Origin: Humulus lupulus
Taxonomy: Eukaryota; Streptophyta; Magnoliopsida; Rosales; Cannabaceae
Direction: 5' to 3'
DNA length: 64,000 nucleotides
NCBI RefSeq assembly: GCF_963169125.1
Contig: NC_084798.1
Coordinates: 172,823,980-172,887,979, forward strand
Below the pieces are notes generated by a model. It worked only from the letters and a program-made list of their open reading frames with translations. It searched no databases and was not told where the DNA came from. Shown here one piece after another: positions 31,890 to 41,530 of this stretch (positions are counted from its first letter, which is position 1; each line of letters opens with the position of its first letter). The translations under genes and the position numbers were made by a program.

Positions 31890-34343
31890 TTAGGGCCTCC
31901 TGCCCCGGGCGCTCCACCCAGCCGCCCGGGTCACGGCATACTCGTCAAAGGAGGAGAAGTCAAAATTGGGGTCCTGCCTCCATACGCCATAGAGGGCGCA
32001 CTCTATAGACCTATGCTCAGTAGTCGCCCTCTCCGCTTCTAAAGAGGCAACCCTCTCCTGCGACGCAGCAACCTCAGCTCTAGCAGTTTCAAGATCGACC
32101 TCTAGAGAGGAGACCCTTGCCTGTGCAGCAGCCGTGGTAGCCTTGGCCCCCTGGAGTTCGCCCTCCAAGCTGGTAACTTGGCCTTGTAGCTCTGTGACCT
32201 TGGCAACCACTTTCTTCTTCTTTAGTAATGAGTTGGCAAGTTTGGTCCAAACCCTTGATAACTTAGCCTTGGTTTCATTAAGCTCTCTCTCAAGCTCCTG
32301 AGCCCGTGTTGCGAGACGGTCCCTCTCGGTACACGACACAGAGAGATTACTAGCCGAGTCGTCAAACCGCAGAGCCATAGTATAGGCCTGCACAAGAAAG
32401 TTAACAATAGCAACAATAAGAGACAAAAACAAAATATATATGCATAAATACCTATACATAATAGGGCCGACGCGGGGTGCGGGAACTCACCCAAGTCATG
32501 GTGCGCCTTAGGTTTTCCCCAAGGTCCGACTGAGCAACATTCCCAAGGCCATTCCAGTCAGATACGGGGAGGCTCGAGGCAAGTTGGATGTATCGCTGCC
32601 CGTAAGACGTCGCCATCCGAGTCACCCAGGGCTCCCCATCCGCACCAGGGGCACCTGGTTGGGTGAGGACGGACGACCCGCTCGCCGAAACAGGAGGGGG
32701 TGCGGTGAAAGTGGAAAACTGAGGATTTGGTAGATCAGAGGGAGGCTCCGGAAGGTCGACAAAATAAGTCCCCGATGGTCCAGGGTCGAGAGGGGCCTGA
32801 GTGAAGGCGTCGTAGCCCTCAGGGTCAGGGAAAACATAACACCCTGGTGCGACATGCTGGTCTCGAGATTGGAAGGCTATGTCCTGGTCATAAGAGTCAT
32901 AAGGGGGGCATCCCCCAGGGGATGAGGATTGCTGGTGAGGTCCCCCACGTTCAAGGGGGGCTTCCCCCGGCTCATCCTCAGCCTCACCTTCGTCTGGGAA
33001 AGGCTCAGCCGGCGCAGCCAATGCCTTCTTTGACCTAGAAATCGACCACAGGAACTTGGGGTCCGAAACCGGGGACAGCTGGTGGAGGTTGAGATTTTCC
33101 ATGGTGAATAAGAATGCTGCCTTCTTCATGGCGGGGTCAGCATTAATGAGGTCCTTCATGGCGTCCGCCTCCGACCCAACGACCGCGGGAACAACAAATT
33201 GCTCTGCATGATCCACGCCATTGTCAATGCAAACATAGGTACAAAACAGTAAGTTCCAACAAATAGAAAAGGAGGACCAGGGTACTTACTGGGGGTAGCG
33301 CGAAAGTGCTCGCGGACAGAGAGAGTGCCCTCTACGAAGAAAGATTCCTGTTTCCAAGACCCCGTATTGGACACTGAGCCCTCTATCAAGGGGAGCTCGT
33401 TATTGGCCTTTTGCAAATAGTAGAAGCCCTTGGACTTGGGAGAGGCCATGAGGTTGTACAGGAAATGCACCTCCTGCGCCGTAGGAACACGTTTAGCCAG
33501 TTCCTTGAACACCACAAAAAGGCAGCTCAAGGTCAACCAACTATTGGGTGACAGCTGAAGGGGGGCCAGGTCAAAATAGTTAAGGACCGCTATGAAAAAC
33601 GGGTGCAAGGGGATGGTGCCACTCGCCTTCAAAATGTGCTCGCTTAGAGCCACGAGGCCAGTCCTAGGGCAGTCAGCCCGGCATGTCTCCAGAGAAGCGT
33701 ATAAGGCATATTTTGGGGGAACACGATAGTGCTTCACAATTTCTTTCAATTTATTCTCTGACACATGCGACACCAGCTCGAACGCCAGTAAAGGAGCGTC
33801 GTCCTGTTCATGGATAGATACCTGTCGTCGTGCCCTTGGCATATCTGCAAAATCAAAAGAAAAAGGTGAGGAAGAGACAGAACACTTGACCCTCAATTTT
33901 TTCTTCCTAGCAAGAGTCTTCCATCGAGGGAGCGACTGCGGAAGTGCTAAGCTAGGAAAAACTGAGACTAGGGGCTGAGGAGAAGCGGAGGCAGCCCCAT
34001 GACCGTCATCAGGCGAGGATGGGCTGGAGGGCTCAGGCGGAAGGTGTCCCTCCATAAACTCCAACTCCCTCTGCAACTCTAAGAGGGTCACCCTAAGGCT
34101 CGCTACATGGTCACTAAAGTCTGGGGGGAAAGGTGCTCCGTCTCCTCTCGACACCGAGTCAATTTCGCTCTCCACCACCCAAATTTTACGCCTAAGTTCA
34201 GCCATGTGCTCAAGATGGCGGATACGGGCCTGCCTTAAGGAGTCATGGTCCTGGTAAGGGTTTTCCGCAGGGGACTCTGAGTCTGAGGACAGGTCAATAA
34301 ACTCAACCCCCGGAGGTATGTCGGACGGGCCGTCACTGGCCAT
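31890..34343 (-). CDS. Tat-B antisense gene (aORF), spliced
   Basis: The core start is MPRARRQ at 33842, just after a TTTTGCAG acceptor-like end. An open frame upstream to ATG 34343 (MASDGPSDIPPG, with a predicted coiled coil) may be an extra exon. The Transposase_28-like domain has IPLHPFFIAVLNYFDLAPLQ, PNSWLTLSCLF and VPTAQEVHFLYNL. Intron 33204-33289 (GTAAGT...GCAG) leads to a Pro/Ser-rich exon (33203-32491). Intron 32388-32490 (GTGAGT...TGTGCAG) leads to a last exon (32387-31890) that is a long coiled coil and ends near DPNFDFSSFDEYAV. With these introns I see no stop in frame, unlike gag-pol of the same element. Function is unknown. Confidence 0.78.
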
Positions 34344-34376
34344 GAGACCTCGTCCCGAAAGCAAAAAGGGGTTCAC

Positions 34377-34926
34377 GTATAAATGAGGGGATGGCTACAA
34401 AACACAAAGGAATAGGCTTAATATCTCTAGATGCAAACGTCCTAAATGGCCCACTACAGGGTATAAAAAAAAGGGGCATGCATATGGTCAAACTCACTAC
34501 AAGCTCAGGCTAAGGTATCCAATCCCGAGTAATGCTAATTTGGATCCAATGAACGTGAGGGAAAAATAAAATATACCTCAAGCAGATAAGATGGAGCGTT
34601 GTCGAGGTCGAAAGGAGGTCGAGGGCCAAATGCGTCGGCAGGATCAAGAAAGAGCTAAGTGGTCGAAAGCACGTGTCTGCAGAAATAAACAAAAAGGATA
34701 TGTTAACCTCCAAGTAGACATACCAAAAATTAGCTCATATGTAAAAAAAAAAAAGAAAAAAAAACAAAATGAAGGAAACTATGGAGAAACTGAGGATGTG
34801 GGGGATTGAACCCCTTACCTCTTGAAAAAGGAAAGATTCTCAAGACCGCTAAGCCAAAGGAGTAAGGTGAAAATAATAAGCCTTGCATGGAGGCCCTAAA
34901 GGTCCTCTCCTAGACTGGGGGGCAAG
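34377..34926 (-). other. Leader region of Tat-B aORF, with terminal PPT
   Basis: Non-coding stretch upstream of the antisense gene. It contains an A-rich run (34743-34770), a CTGCAG acceptor-like site (minus, about 34680), the tRNA-like boxes listed separately, and at 34914-34926 the terminal PPT ACTGGGGGGCAAG directly before the LTR. Confidence 0.5.
34806..34866 (-). promoter_or_regulatory. tRNA-like A and B boxes
   Basis: The minus strand reads TGGCTTAGCGGT (A-box like) and, about 45 bases on, GGTTCAATCCC (B-box like), with CTTGA/TCAAG able to pair between them. Spacing matches a tRNA gene, but the acceptor arms do not pair, so I see a pol III promoter relic or a SINE head, not a tRNA. Confidence 0.4.
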
Positions 34927-36330
34927 TGTGGATGCTCAAAATCCACCAAGGGAAAATATGGGGGTCTATCCTCATATAGCCTCGGCCACGCAAGGCCCAA
35001 CATCTCAGTGCCTCGCCCCGGCCATGCGAGGCCCGTGCCCAGGCGTGCGGCCCATCGTCCCAGCGCCTCGCGCTCAGTCTCGGCCACGCGAGGCCCCATG
35101 CCTGAGCGCCTCGACCCTGGCCATGTGAGGCCCGTGCCCAGGCGTACGGCCCGTCGTCCCAGCGCCTCGCGCTCAGCCTCGGCCATGCGATGCCTCATTC
35201 CTCAGCGCCTCGCCCCGGCCATGCGAGGCCCGCGCCCAGGCGTGCGGCCCGTCATCCCAGCGCCTCACGCTCAGCCTCAGCCATGCGAGGCCCCATGCCT
35301 CAGCGCCTCGCCCCGGCCATGCGAGGCCCGTACCCAGGCGTGCGGCCCATAGTCCCAGCGCCTCACGCTCAGCCTCGGCCACGCGAGGCCCCATGCCTCA
35401 ACGCCTCGCCCCAGCCATGCGAGGCCCGTGCCCAAGCATGCGGCCCGTAGTCCCAGCGCCTTGCGCTCAACCTCGGCCACGCGAGGTCCCATGCCTCAGC
35501 GCCTCGCCCCTGGCCACGCGAGGCCCCATGCCTCAGCGCCTCGCCCCTGTTCATGCGAGGCCGTGCCACCCTCTCAGCATCTCGTGGGGGGCCCGTATGA
35601 CCGGTCTTGGCCATGTCTCGGCCATGCCTAGGCCACTCGCACCATCTCGCGTGCCACGACATGGCGCGCCCAGCAGCCTTGCGTGGGGCATCTCGTGAGA
35701 ACCTCTCCCAAAGAGCTACGCGTATATGCTGGCCTCGCCTCAATGGATCTCGTCCCAAGGCCTCGCTTGCATTATGCCAGTGTTCGAGGTGGCCCACAAG
35801 AGACAAAAAGAGTACGAACAAGGTATCTCTAAAGGGGTACGTACATGCCTGCTAGGATCAGGGGACAGGCCTGACACCTGTACCCGACAAGTAGTGGCGG
35901 TTGGGAATAGTACGAAGAGTGGCTACACCACCACCACATCTCTGACACCCGTACAAGGCGAGTGGTGGAGTCATGACCGGGTACAAAAGCTGAGGTGCTC
36001 CCATGAACTCTGACCGTGTACCAGGGCCGACACCACTACACCTGATACCACTTTCCTGATAGTGTACTTGTGCACAGATTGGTCCCATGGACCACAATGT
36101 ATCAGGGGCCATTAGAGCCCACTATAAAATGAACTCCACTTCCATTTGGAAGGGGGTTGGAAAATTTACTGTAGCAATTGCACCATTTTGAATACAAACT
36201 GATTTTCACCATTGTTCTTCTGCAATTGTTCTTGGAGTTTACACTAAAATTTCTAAGGCTTTCCTATGGATAATCTTTATCTTGCAATCTTTTCCAACTC
36301 AACTTAGTTGACGAGTTCTCACCGTCAACA
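34927..36330 (+). repeat. Tat-B 3' LTR (1404 bp)
   Basis: Starts TGTGGATGCTCAAAATCCAC after the PPT and ends CACCGTCAACA at 36330. A TATA-like ACTATAAAATGA lies at about 36120. The first 550 bp include a GC-rich tandem array that the left LTR lacks. Confidence 0.9.
34979..35520 (+). repeat. 98-bp GC-rich tandem array in Tat-B 3' LTR
   Basis: GGCCATGCGAGGCCCG-type cores recur at 35020, 35119, 35217, 35315 and 35413, spaced 98-99 bases. Units contain CCCAGCGCCTCGCGCTCAG. The array generates many overlapping open frames on both strands that I do not regard as genes. Confidence 0.92.
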
Positions 36331-36441
36331 GTAATGATAGCTCGAGTATTATACTTTCAATTTCTCTGTCCTTCCTTCTTAAACTTAGAAAGTTTCTTTT
36401 ATTATATTTCCTGACTGTTCGCTCATTTCTTTTTTGCAGAC

Positions 36442-37680
36442 ATGCCTGTTGAACGTGCCTTCGACTTGTACACCAAGTTAGCGAGCAAGAAGAAATCCCA
36501 TAGGCGCCAGTCTGGGGAGGGCTGCAGCAACCAGCCTGCGAAAAAGTCTCAAACAGACGACCCTCCCACGTCTACTCCAACGAGGGAGACAACTCCTCCA
36601 CCAGCTCCTACCAGGGAGGCGACTCCTCTAACTCCAACAAACCCAGATCTTCCATCTCTGGTCGGACAGACTCCTCCTCCGGCTCCAGTCGACCCTACGC
36701 CTCCAACATCCACCGTCCAGCAGTCAGCTGGTCATCGGGAAGAAGCCTCAGGAGATGACCTTACGGGCATGGTGCTTAGCTCAGCCAAAGATAGGCTGTC
36801 AAAAATAACGAAGCACCGACGTAGCCGGGAGGCAATCCAGGTGGCCAGCTCCATGGGGGTCGACTAGGTCCTCAGCCGCGCTCTAAATGAAGTGCTAGCT
36901 GTAAGTTGCTTTCTGCTTTGTAAATCATTTTTTTTAACTTGCTCCTATTAACAACCTTATCTTTTTCTGATCGCAGGGGTGCTTACCCTGACCTCTGGCT
37001 AGTGATCTTCAAGGACGCAGAATGCTCAGTTTGAGAAGAAACTCAGCAATCAGCTCAGTGTTGCTGAGGCTCAATACACCGAGCAACTCAAGGCGTCTGA
37101 GGCTACTTATGCCAAGCAGCTGAAGGCAGTCGAGGCAAAACATTCTGAGGCCCTCAAAGAGGTTGAGGCAAAGCATGCCGAGGCTCTTAAAAGAGCCGAG
37201 GCGAAGCACCTCGAGGCGTTGCAAGTGACCGAGGCCACAATTGCTTCTCTCAAAGAGGAGCTGAAGAGGAAGGATGCAAGTATCGATAAGATCACTGCAT
37301 CCAAGGAGCAGTACAAGGAGGTCTCGCTCAGAAATTATCGGGAAGCCCACAAGCTTCAGGATGAGCTTGCAATAAGTTGCCAAAAGGTTGTTGCTATAGA
37401 GGAACAGAACGCCCGCAACCTTGAAGACTATGATGGGGCATCCTTCGAGTGCTTCTACTTGTTCTGGAAGAACAATCCCACTATCAACCTTTCCTATCTC
37501 CCAGACCATATCAGGGAGGCAGAGTTAGCTAGGTACGTTGCTTGCCTGGAGGAAGAGACAATTCCAAGGTCTTCAGAAATTTCTCTAGCAACCGGAATCG
37601 AAGGCGCTCAAGAAGAAGCTGGGGATGCAGTCGACCAGCAGCAGCAGCGATCGCAACAAGACCCCCCGACAACTTCATAG
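36442..37680 (+). pseudogene. Tat-C antisense gene, 3' part (coiled coil)
   Basis: The exon after a TTTTTTGCAG acceptor (36440) encodes MPVERAFDLYTKLASKKK and a Pro/Thr-rich linker, with a TAG at 36865. A donor-like GTAAGT at 36901 and a TCGCAG acceptor (36976) mark an intron. The last exon is a strong coiled coil with repeats such as VEAKHSEALKE, VEAKHAEALK and AEAKHLEALQ. It ends with a patch (FWKNNPTINLSYLPD) matching the C-terminal patch of the other two aORFs, then a Gln-rich tail and a stop at 37680. It lies just right of Tat-B and completes the gene begun at 23214. Confidence 0.8.
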
Positions 37681-38349
37681 TTCTTTTTCTCTTTTAAATA
37701 CACGACCTACGGGTCGTGATGCAAAGACAATCCCTTATTTAATTTTTGATTGCTGCATGGGCAGCTATTTTCCATTTAATCAAACAATTACATCCGTGCA
37801 GTACTGCTCGTAGTGTAAAGTAATTCTTTTTTGATATTATAATACATTTGCGTCTTATTATAACATCTGTTTGCATGACCGAACTTAGCATAGCACTTTG
37901 GTTTGATTTAGCAAAATACAAAATTTTGAAAAATACTCTAAGTACCCTGGCATGCTTTCACTTATTTTGCTCATTTGTTTACATACCTTTCGATATGCTT
38001 TGCTTACTAGATACCTTATATGCCCCCAAGTGATCAAGAAGCTTTAGGTCCTTGGTCACTTTCCTTGACCAAAACCTGTTCGAACAATACTGCTCAGAGC
38101 AAAATAATTAAAATTGTAATAGAGCGAAACAACACACGTAATGAGCAAATACTTGTATAAAATACAATAATTGGCAAGAATGACTGGCTGCGCACAGTCC
38201 CTTATATTTCTCGTAATAAATGGACAAAATGTGTCTGTACGAGTGATAAAAAAGATCTTACACTTATAAGCGATTAGTCACATAAAATGACCAACCCTTT
38301 TTCATAACTTGTAAAAAGTAAAATTAATACAAGCTAATCCTTTAAGAAG
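37681..38349. other. Tat-C spacer between aORF and pol
   Basis: AT-rich, with no supported frame and no clear tandem array, unlike the same zone in Tat-A and Tat-B. It contains the internal PPT-like tract at 38019-38033. Confidence 0.5.
38019..38033 (-). other. Internal PPT-like purine tract of Tat-C
   Basis: The minus strand reads TCACTTGGGGGCATA, about 320 bases after the pol end. It is nearly the same as the terminal PPT (TACTTGGGGGCAAA at 22177-22190). Confidence 0.6.
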
Positions 38350-41300
38350 GATTGTTCATTGATAGTACTTGCACAGGTGTTCTCTATTCCAATAGCGAGG
38401 AACGAGATCTCCGTTTAAGCGAGCAAGTTTGTAGGTGCCTGGGTGAAGGACTTCTTCAATCTAGTATGGCCCTTCCCAATTAGGTCCGAGTACTCCAGCA
38501 GCTTGGTCGCGGGTGTTCAGAAAAACTCTTCAAAAGTACTAGATCTCCGACATTGAATTTCCTTTCTCGCACTTTAGAATTGAAGTACCGAACGACTTTT
38601 TGCTGGTACGCGGCTACTCGGAGTTGGGCTTGCTCACGCTTCTCATCAACCAAGTCTAGGGATTCCATTAGTAGTTGGCTGTTTGAGACTTGATCGTACG
38701 TTATTCTGCAATGCAAAGGCGGATCTAACTCAACAGGCAACATAGCCTCATATCCATAAGCTAAAGAGAATGGAGTATGACCTGTTGCTGTTCAATGGGA
38801 AGTTCTGTACGACCAAAGGACTTCAGGCAATTGTTCTGGCCACACCCCCTTACCTTCTTCTAGTCTTTTCTTCAGTGTATCCTTTAGCGTTTTGTTGACT
38901 GCTTCAACTTGTCCATTTGCTTGAGGATGAGCGACTAAAGAAAAGCTCTTGATAATTCCATGCCATCCGCAAAAATCCGTGAATAAATCACTATCGAACT
39001 GAGTGCCGTTATCCGAGACGATTTTCCTTGGCAATCCATAGCGACAAACAATGTTTTTTATCACAAAATCCAGCACCTTCTTGGTCGTTATGGTTGCGAG
39101 TGGCTCGACTTCGACCCATTTAGTGAAGTAGTCGACGACAACCACAACATACTTGACGACAACCTTCCCTGTGGGCAAAGATCCAATTAGATCTATGCCT
39201 CAAACTGCAAACGGCCACCAACTTTGCATCTGTTTAAGCTCATTAGGGGCTGCTCGTGGGATTTTGGAGAACCTCTGGCACTTGTCGCACCTCCGCAAAA
39301 ACTCCATCGAGTCTTCATTCATTATGGGCCAGAAGTATCCTTGCCTCAGGATCTTTTTTGACAAGCTTTGCCCCCCAGCGTGGTCTCCACAAAAGCCTTC
39401 GTGTACCTCTTTCATTAATTCTTTGGCCTTTTCTTTTGAAATACATATGAGGAGTGACATTGAGTATCCCCTTCGGTACAAGATTCCATCGACCGAGATA
39501 TACTTAGCAGCTTGCCGCTGAAGGGTCCTGGCTTTGTTTCTGTCCGTTGGTAACACACCTTGCGTCAGATATTCTATATATGGTGCCATCCATGTATCCA
39601 CCATTTGGATCACCATAGTGGTCTCCTTTGCTTGGATGCTTGGCATAGACAGCCGCTCAACCGACACTATATTCAGAGTATCAACATCCTTTGCACTTGC
39701 TAATTTGGCCAAAGCATCAACATTGGAATTCTGGTCGCGAGGTACTTGTTGGAGGGTGTATTTGTCGATTTGAGCCAATAAATCTTTTGTTTTGTTTAAA
39801 TAGGCAACCATCTTTAAACCTCACGCTTGGTATTCTCCTATGACTTAATTTACCACCAGTTGAGAATCACTGTAGATGTCGAACACCTTTATATTCATGT
39901 CCCTGGCTAAACGCAACCCAGCGAGTAATGCATCATACTCAGCCTCGTTGTTAGAAGCAGTGAAGTCAAACCTGATTGTGCAGTGAAATCGATGCCCTTT
40001 CGGCGTTATTAATATCACTTATGCTCCAATGTGGCACTCGTTAAAAGAGCCATCTGTAAATAATTTCCACTAGGGAGCTTGGTTTTGACACTCTGGTTCA
40101 TTAGGTTCTTCAATTTGCTCGCTATCTGTAAGTTCAGTGAACTCTATAATGAAGTCAGCCAGGGCTTGCCCTTTTATCGCTGCTCTCGGCAAGTAAGATA
40201 TATCGAACTGCCCAAGTTCGACTGCCCATTTTAACAATCTACCTGCAGTCTCTGGTTTTTGCAAGACTTGTCGTAGAGGCTGGTCGGTCAAAACCGTGAT
40301 TGGGTGAGCTTGAAAGTAAGGCCATAGCTTCCTGGAGGCCAAGATTAGGCAATAGGCTAGCTTCTCGATGGGTGGGTACCGCTGTTCTGCTCCAATTAGC
40401 CTTTTGCTTACATAATAAACAACCTTCTACATGCCTTCTTCCTCTCTTACTAAAACGACACTAGCAGCATATTCCGTGATTGCCAAGTAGATGAACAAAG
40501 TTTCTTTATCGACCGGCTTTGACAGGATGGGTGGTTGCGCCATATAAGTTTTTAATGCTTGAAAAGCCTGCTCGCACTCCTCCGTCCACTCGAACTTTTT
40601 GTTGCCTCTAAGTAGATTGAAAAATGGAACACACTTATCTGTTGACTTCGAAATGAATCTACTAAGAGCGAAAATTCTTCCGGTTAAACTTTGAACATCC
40701 TTAATATTTGCTAGCGATTTCATATTGATCAGGGCTTTAATTTTCTCGGGATTGGCTTCAATTCCTCTCGAGTTAACTATAAATCCCAAGAACTTCCCTG
40801 ATCCTACTCCGACGGAGCATTTAAGGGGATTCAACTTCATTTGAAATTTGTTCAAGACGTTGAAGCATTCTTGCAAATCCTTTATATGCCCTTCTGCCTT
40901 CTTCGACTTGACCAGCATGTCATCGATGTAGACCTCCATGTTTGTGCCGATCAGCTCCTTAAACACGCGGTTGACTAGTCGCTGGTAAGTTGCACCAGCA
41001 TTTTTCAAACCAAAAGGCATTACTTTGTAACAGTAAAGCCCTGTATCAGTCCGAAAGCTAGTGTGATCCTCATAAGGGGGATGCATACTAATTTGATTAT
41101 ACCTGGAGTATGCATCCATGAATGAGAGAATCTCATGCCCTGCAGTGGCATCGACTAGCTGGTCGATTCTTGGGAGTGGGAAACAATCTTTAGGGTAGGC
41201 TTTATTAAGGTCTGTGAAATCCACGCACGTGCACCATTTGCCATTCGGCTTGGGAACTAGCACGGGATTTGAGACCCACGATGGATAAAATGCCACCATG

Positions 41301-41530
41301 ACGAACCCATTCTCCTTCAGCTTTTCGACATCTTCTTTTAAGGCTTTAGATCTATCTTTGACGAGCAGCCTTCTTTTTTGTTGCACTGGTGGAAAACTCT
41401 TGTCGATGTTTAGGACATGGGTGATGACTGCAGGGTCTATCCCGACCATGTCTTTGTGCGACCAGGCAAATACTTCCTGGTTTCTCCTTAAAAACTCCAC
41501 CAGTGCTTGTTTTGTTGTTGTCTCTAAGTT
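38350..41530 (-). pseudogene. pol: Tat-C pol: RT, dual RNase H, integrase (broken)
   Basis: One reading frame with several stops from about 41528 down to KYYQ at about 38360. RT: VFAWSHKDMVGIDP, VPKPNGKWCTC, PLPRIDQLVDAT, YIDDMLVKS (about 40930). A stop at 40427 lies in the first RNase H, at almost the same place as the Tat-A stop. First RNase H: VLTDQPLRQVLQKP. Second RNase H: NNEAEYDALLAGL, SDSQLV, NVDALAKLA. Integrase: HHCC segment ending CDKCQRF (about 39290), GIDLIG after a stop, DNGTQFDSDLF (about 38985), NGQVEAVN. A one-base frameshift near 41530 separates it from the protease. Confidence 0.9.

Larger units (their letters stand above)
23852..36330 (+). mobile_element. Tat-B: Ty3/gypsy Tat element inside Tat-C aORF
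   Basis: A 12.5-kb + strand element with left LTR 23852-24708 (5' truncated), PBS, gag, protease, RT, dual RNase H, integrase, internal PPT-like tract, repeat zone, minus-strand antisense gene, PPT and a 1404-bp 3' LTR. By eye the LTRs differ at about 23 of 850 aligned positions. Gag-pol has at least seven in-frame stops and two G-run frameshifts. No TSD is visible because the left end is missing. It is more recent than Tat-C, which it interrupts. Confidence 0.9.

Noticed and set aside
34806..34866. Functional tRNA gene
   Set aside because: A and B boxes are present, but the acceptor arms do not pair and no clear anticodon loop is seen.
34883..35850. Many long overlapping open frames on both strands
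   Set aside because: They are produced by the GC-rich 98-bp repeats; their proteins are Arg/Pro/Ala-rich repeats and change frame with each strand.
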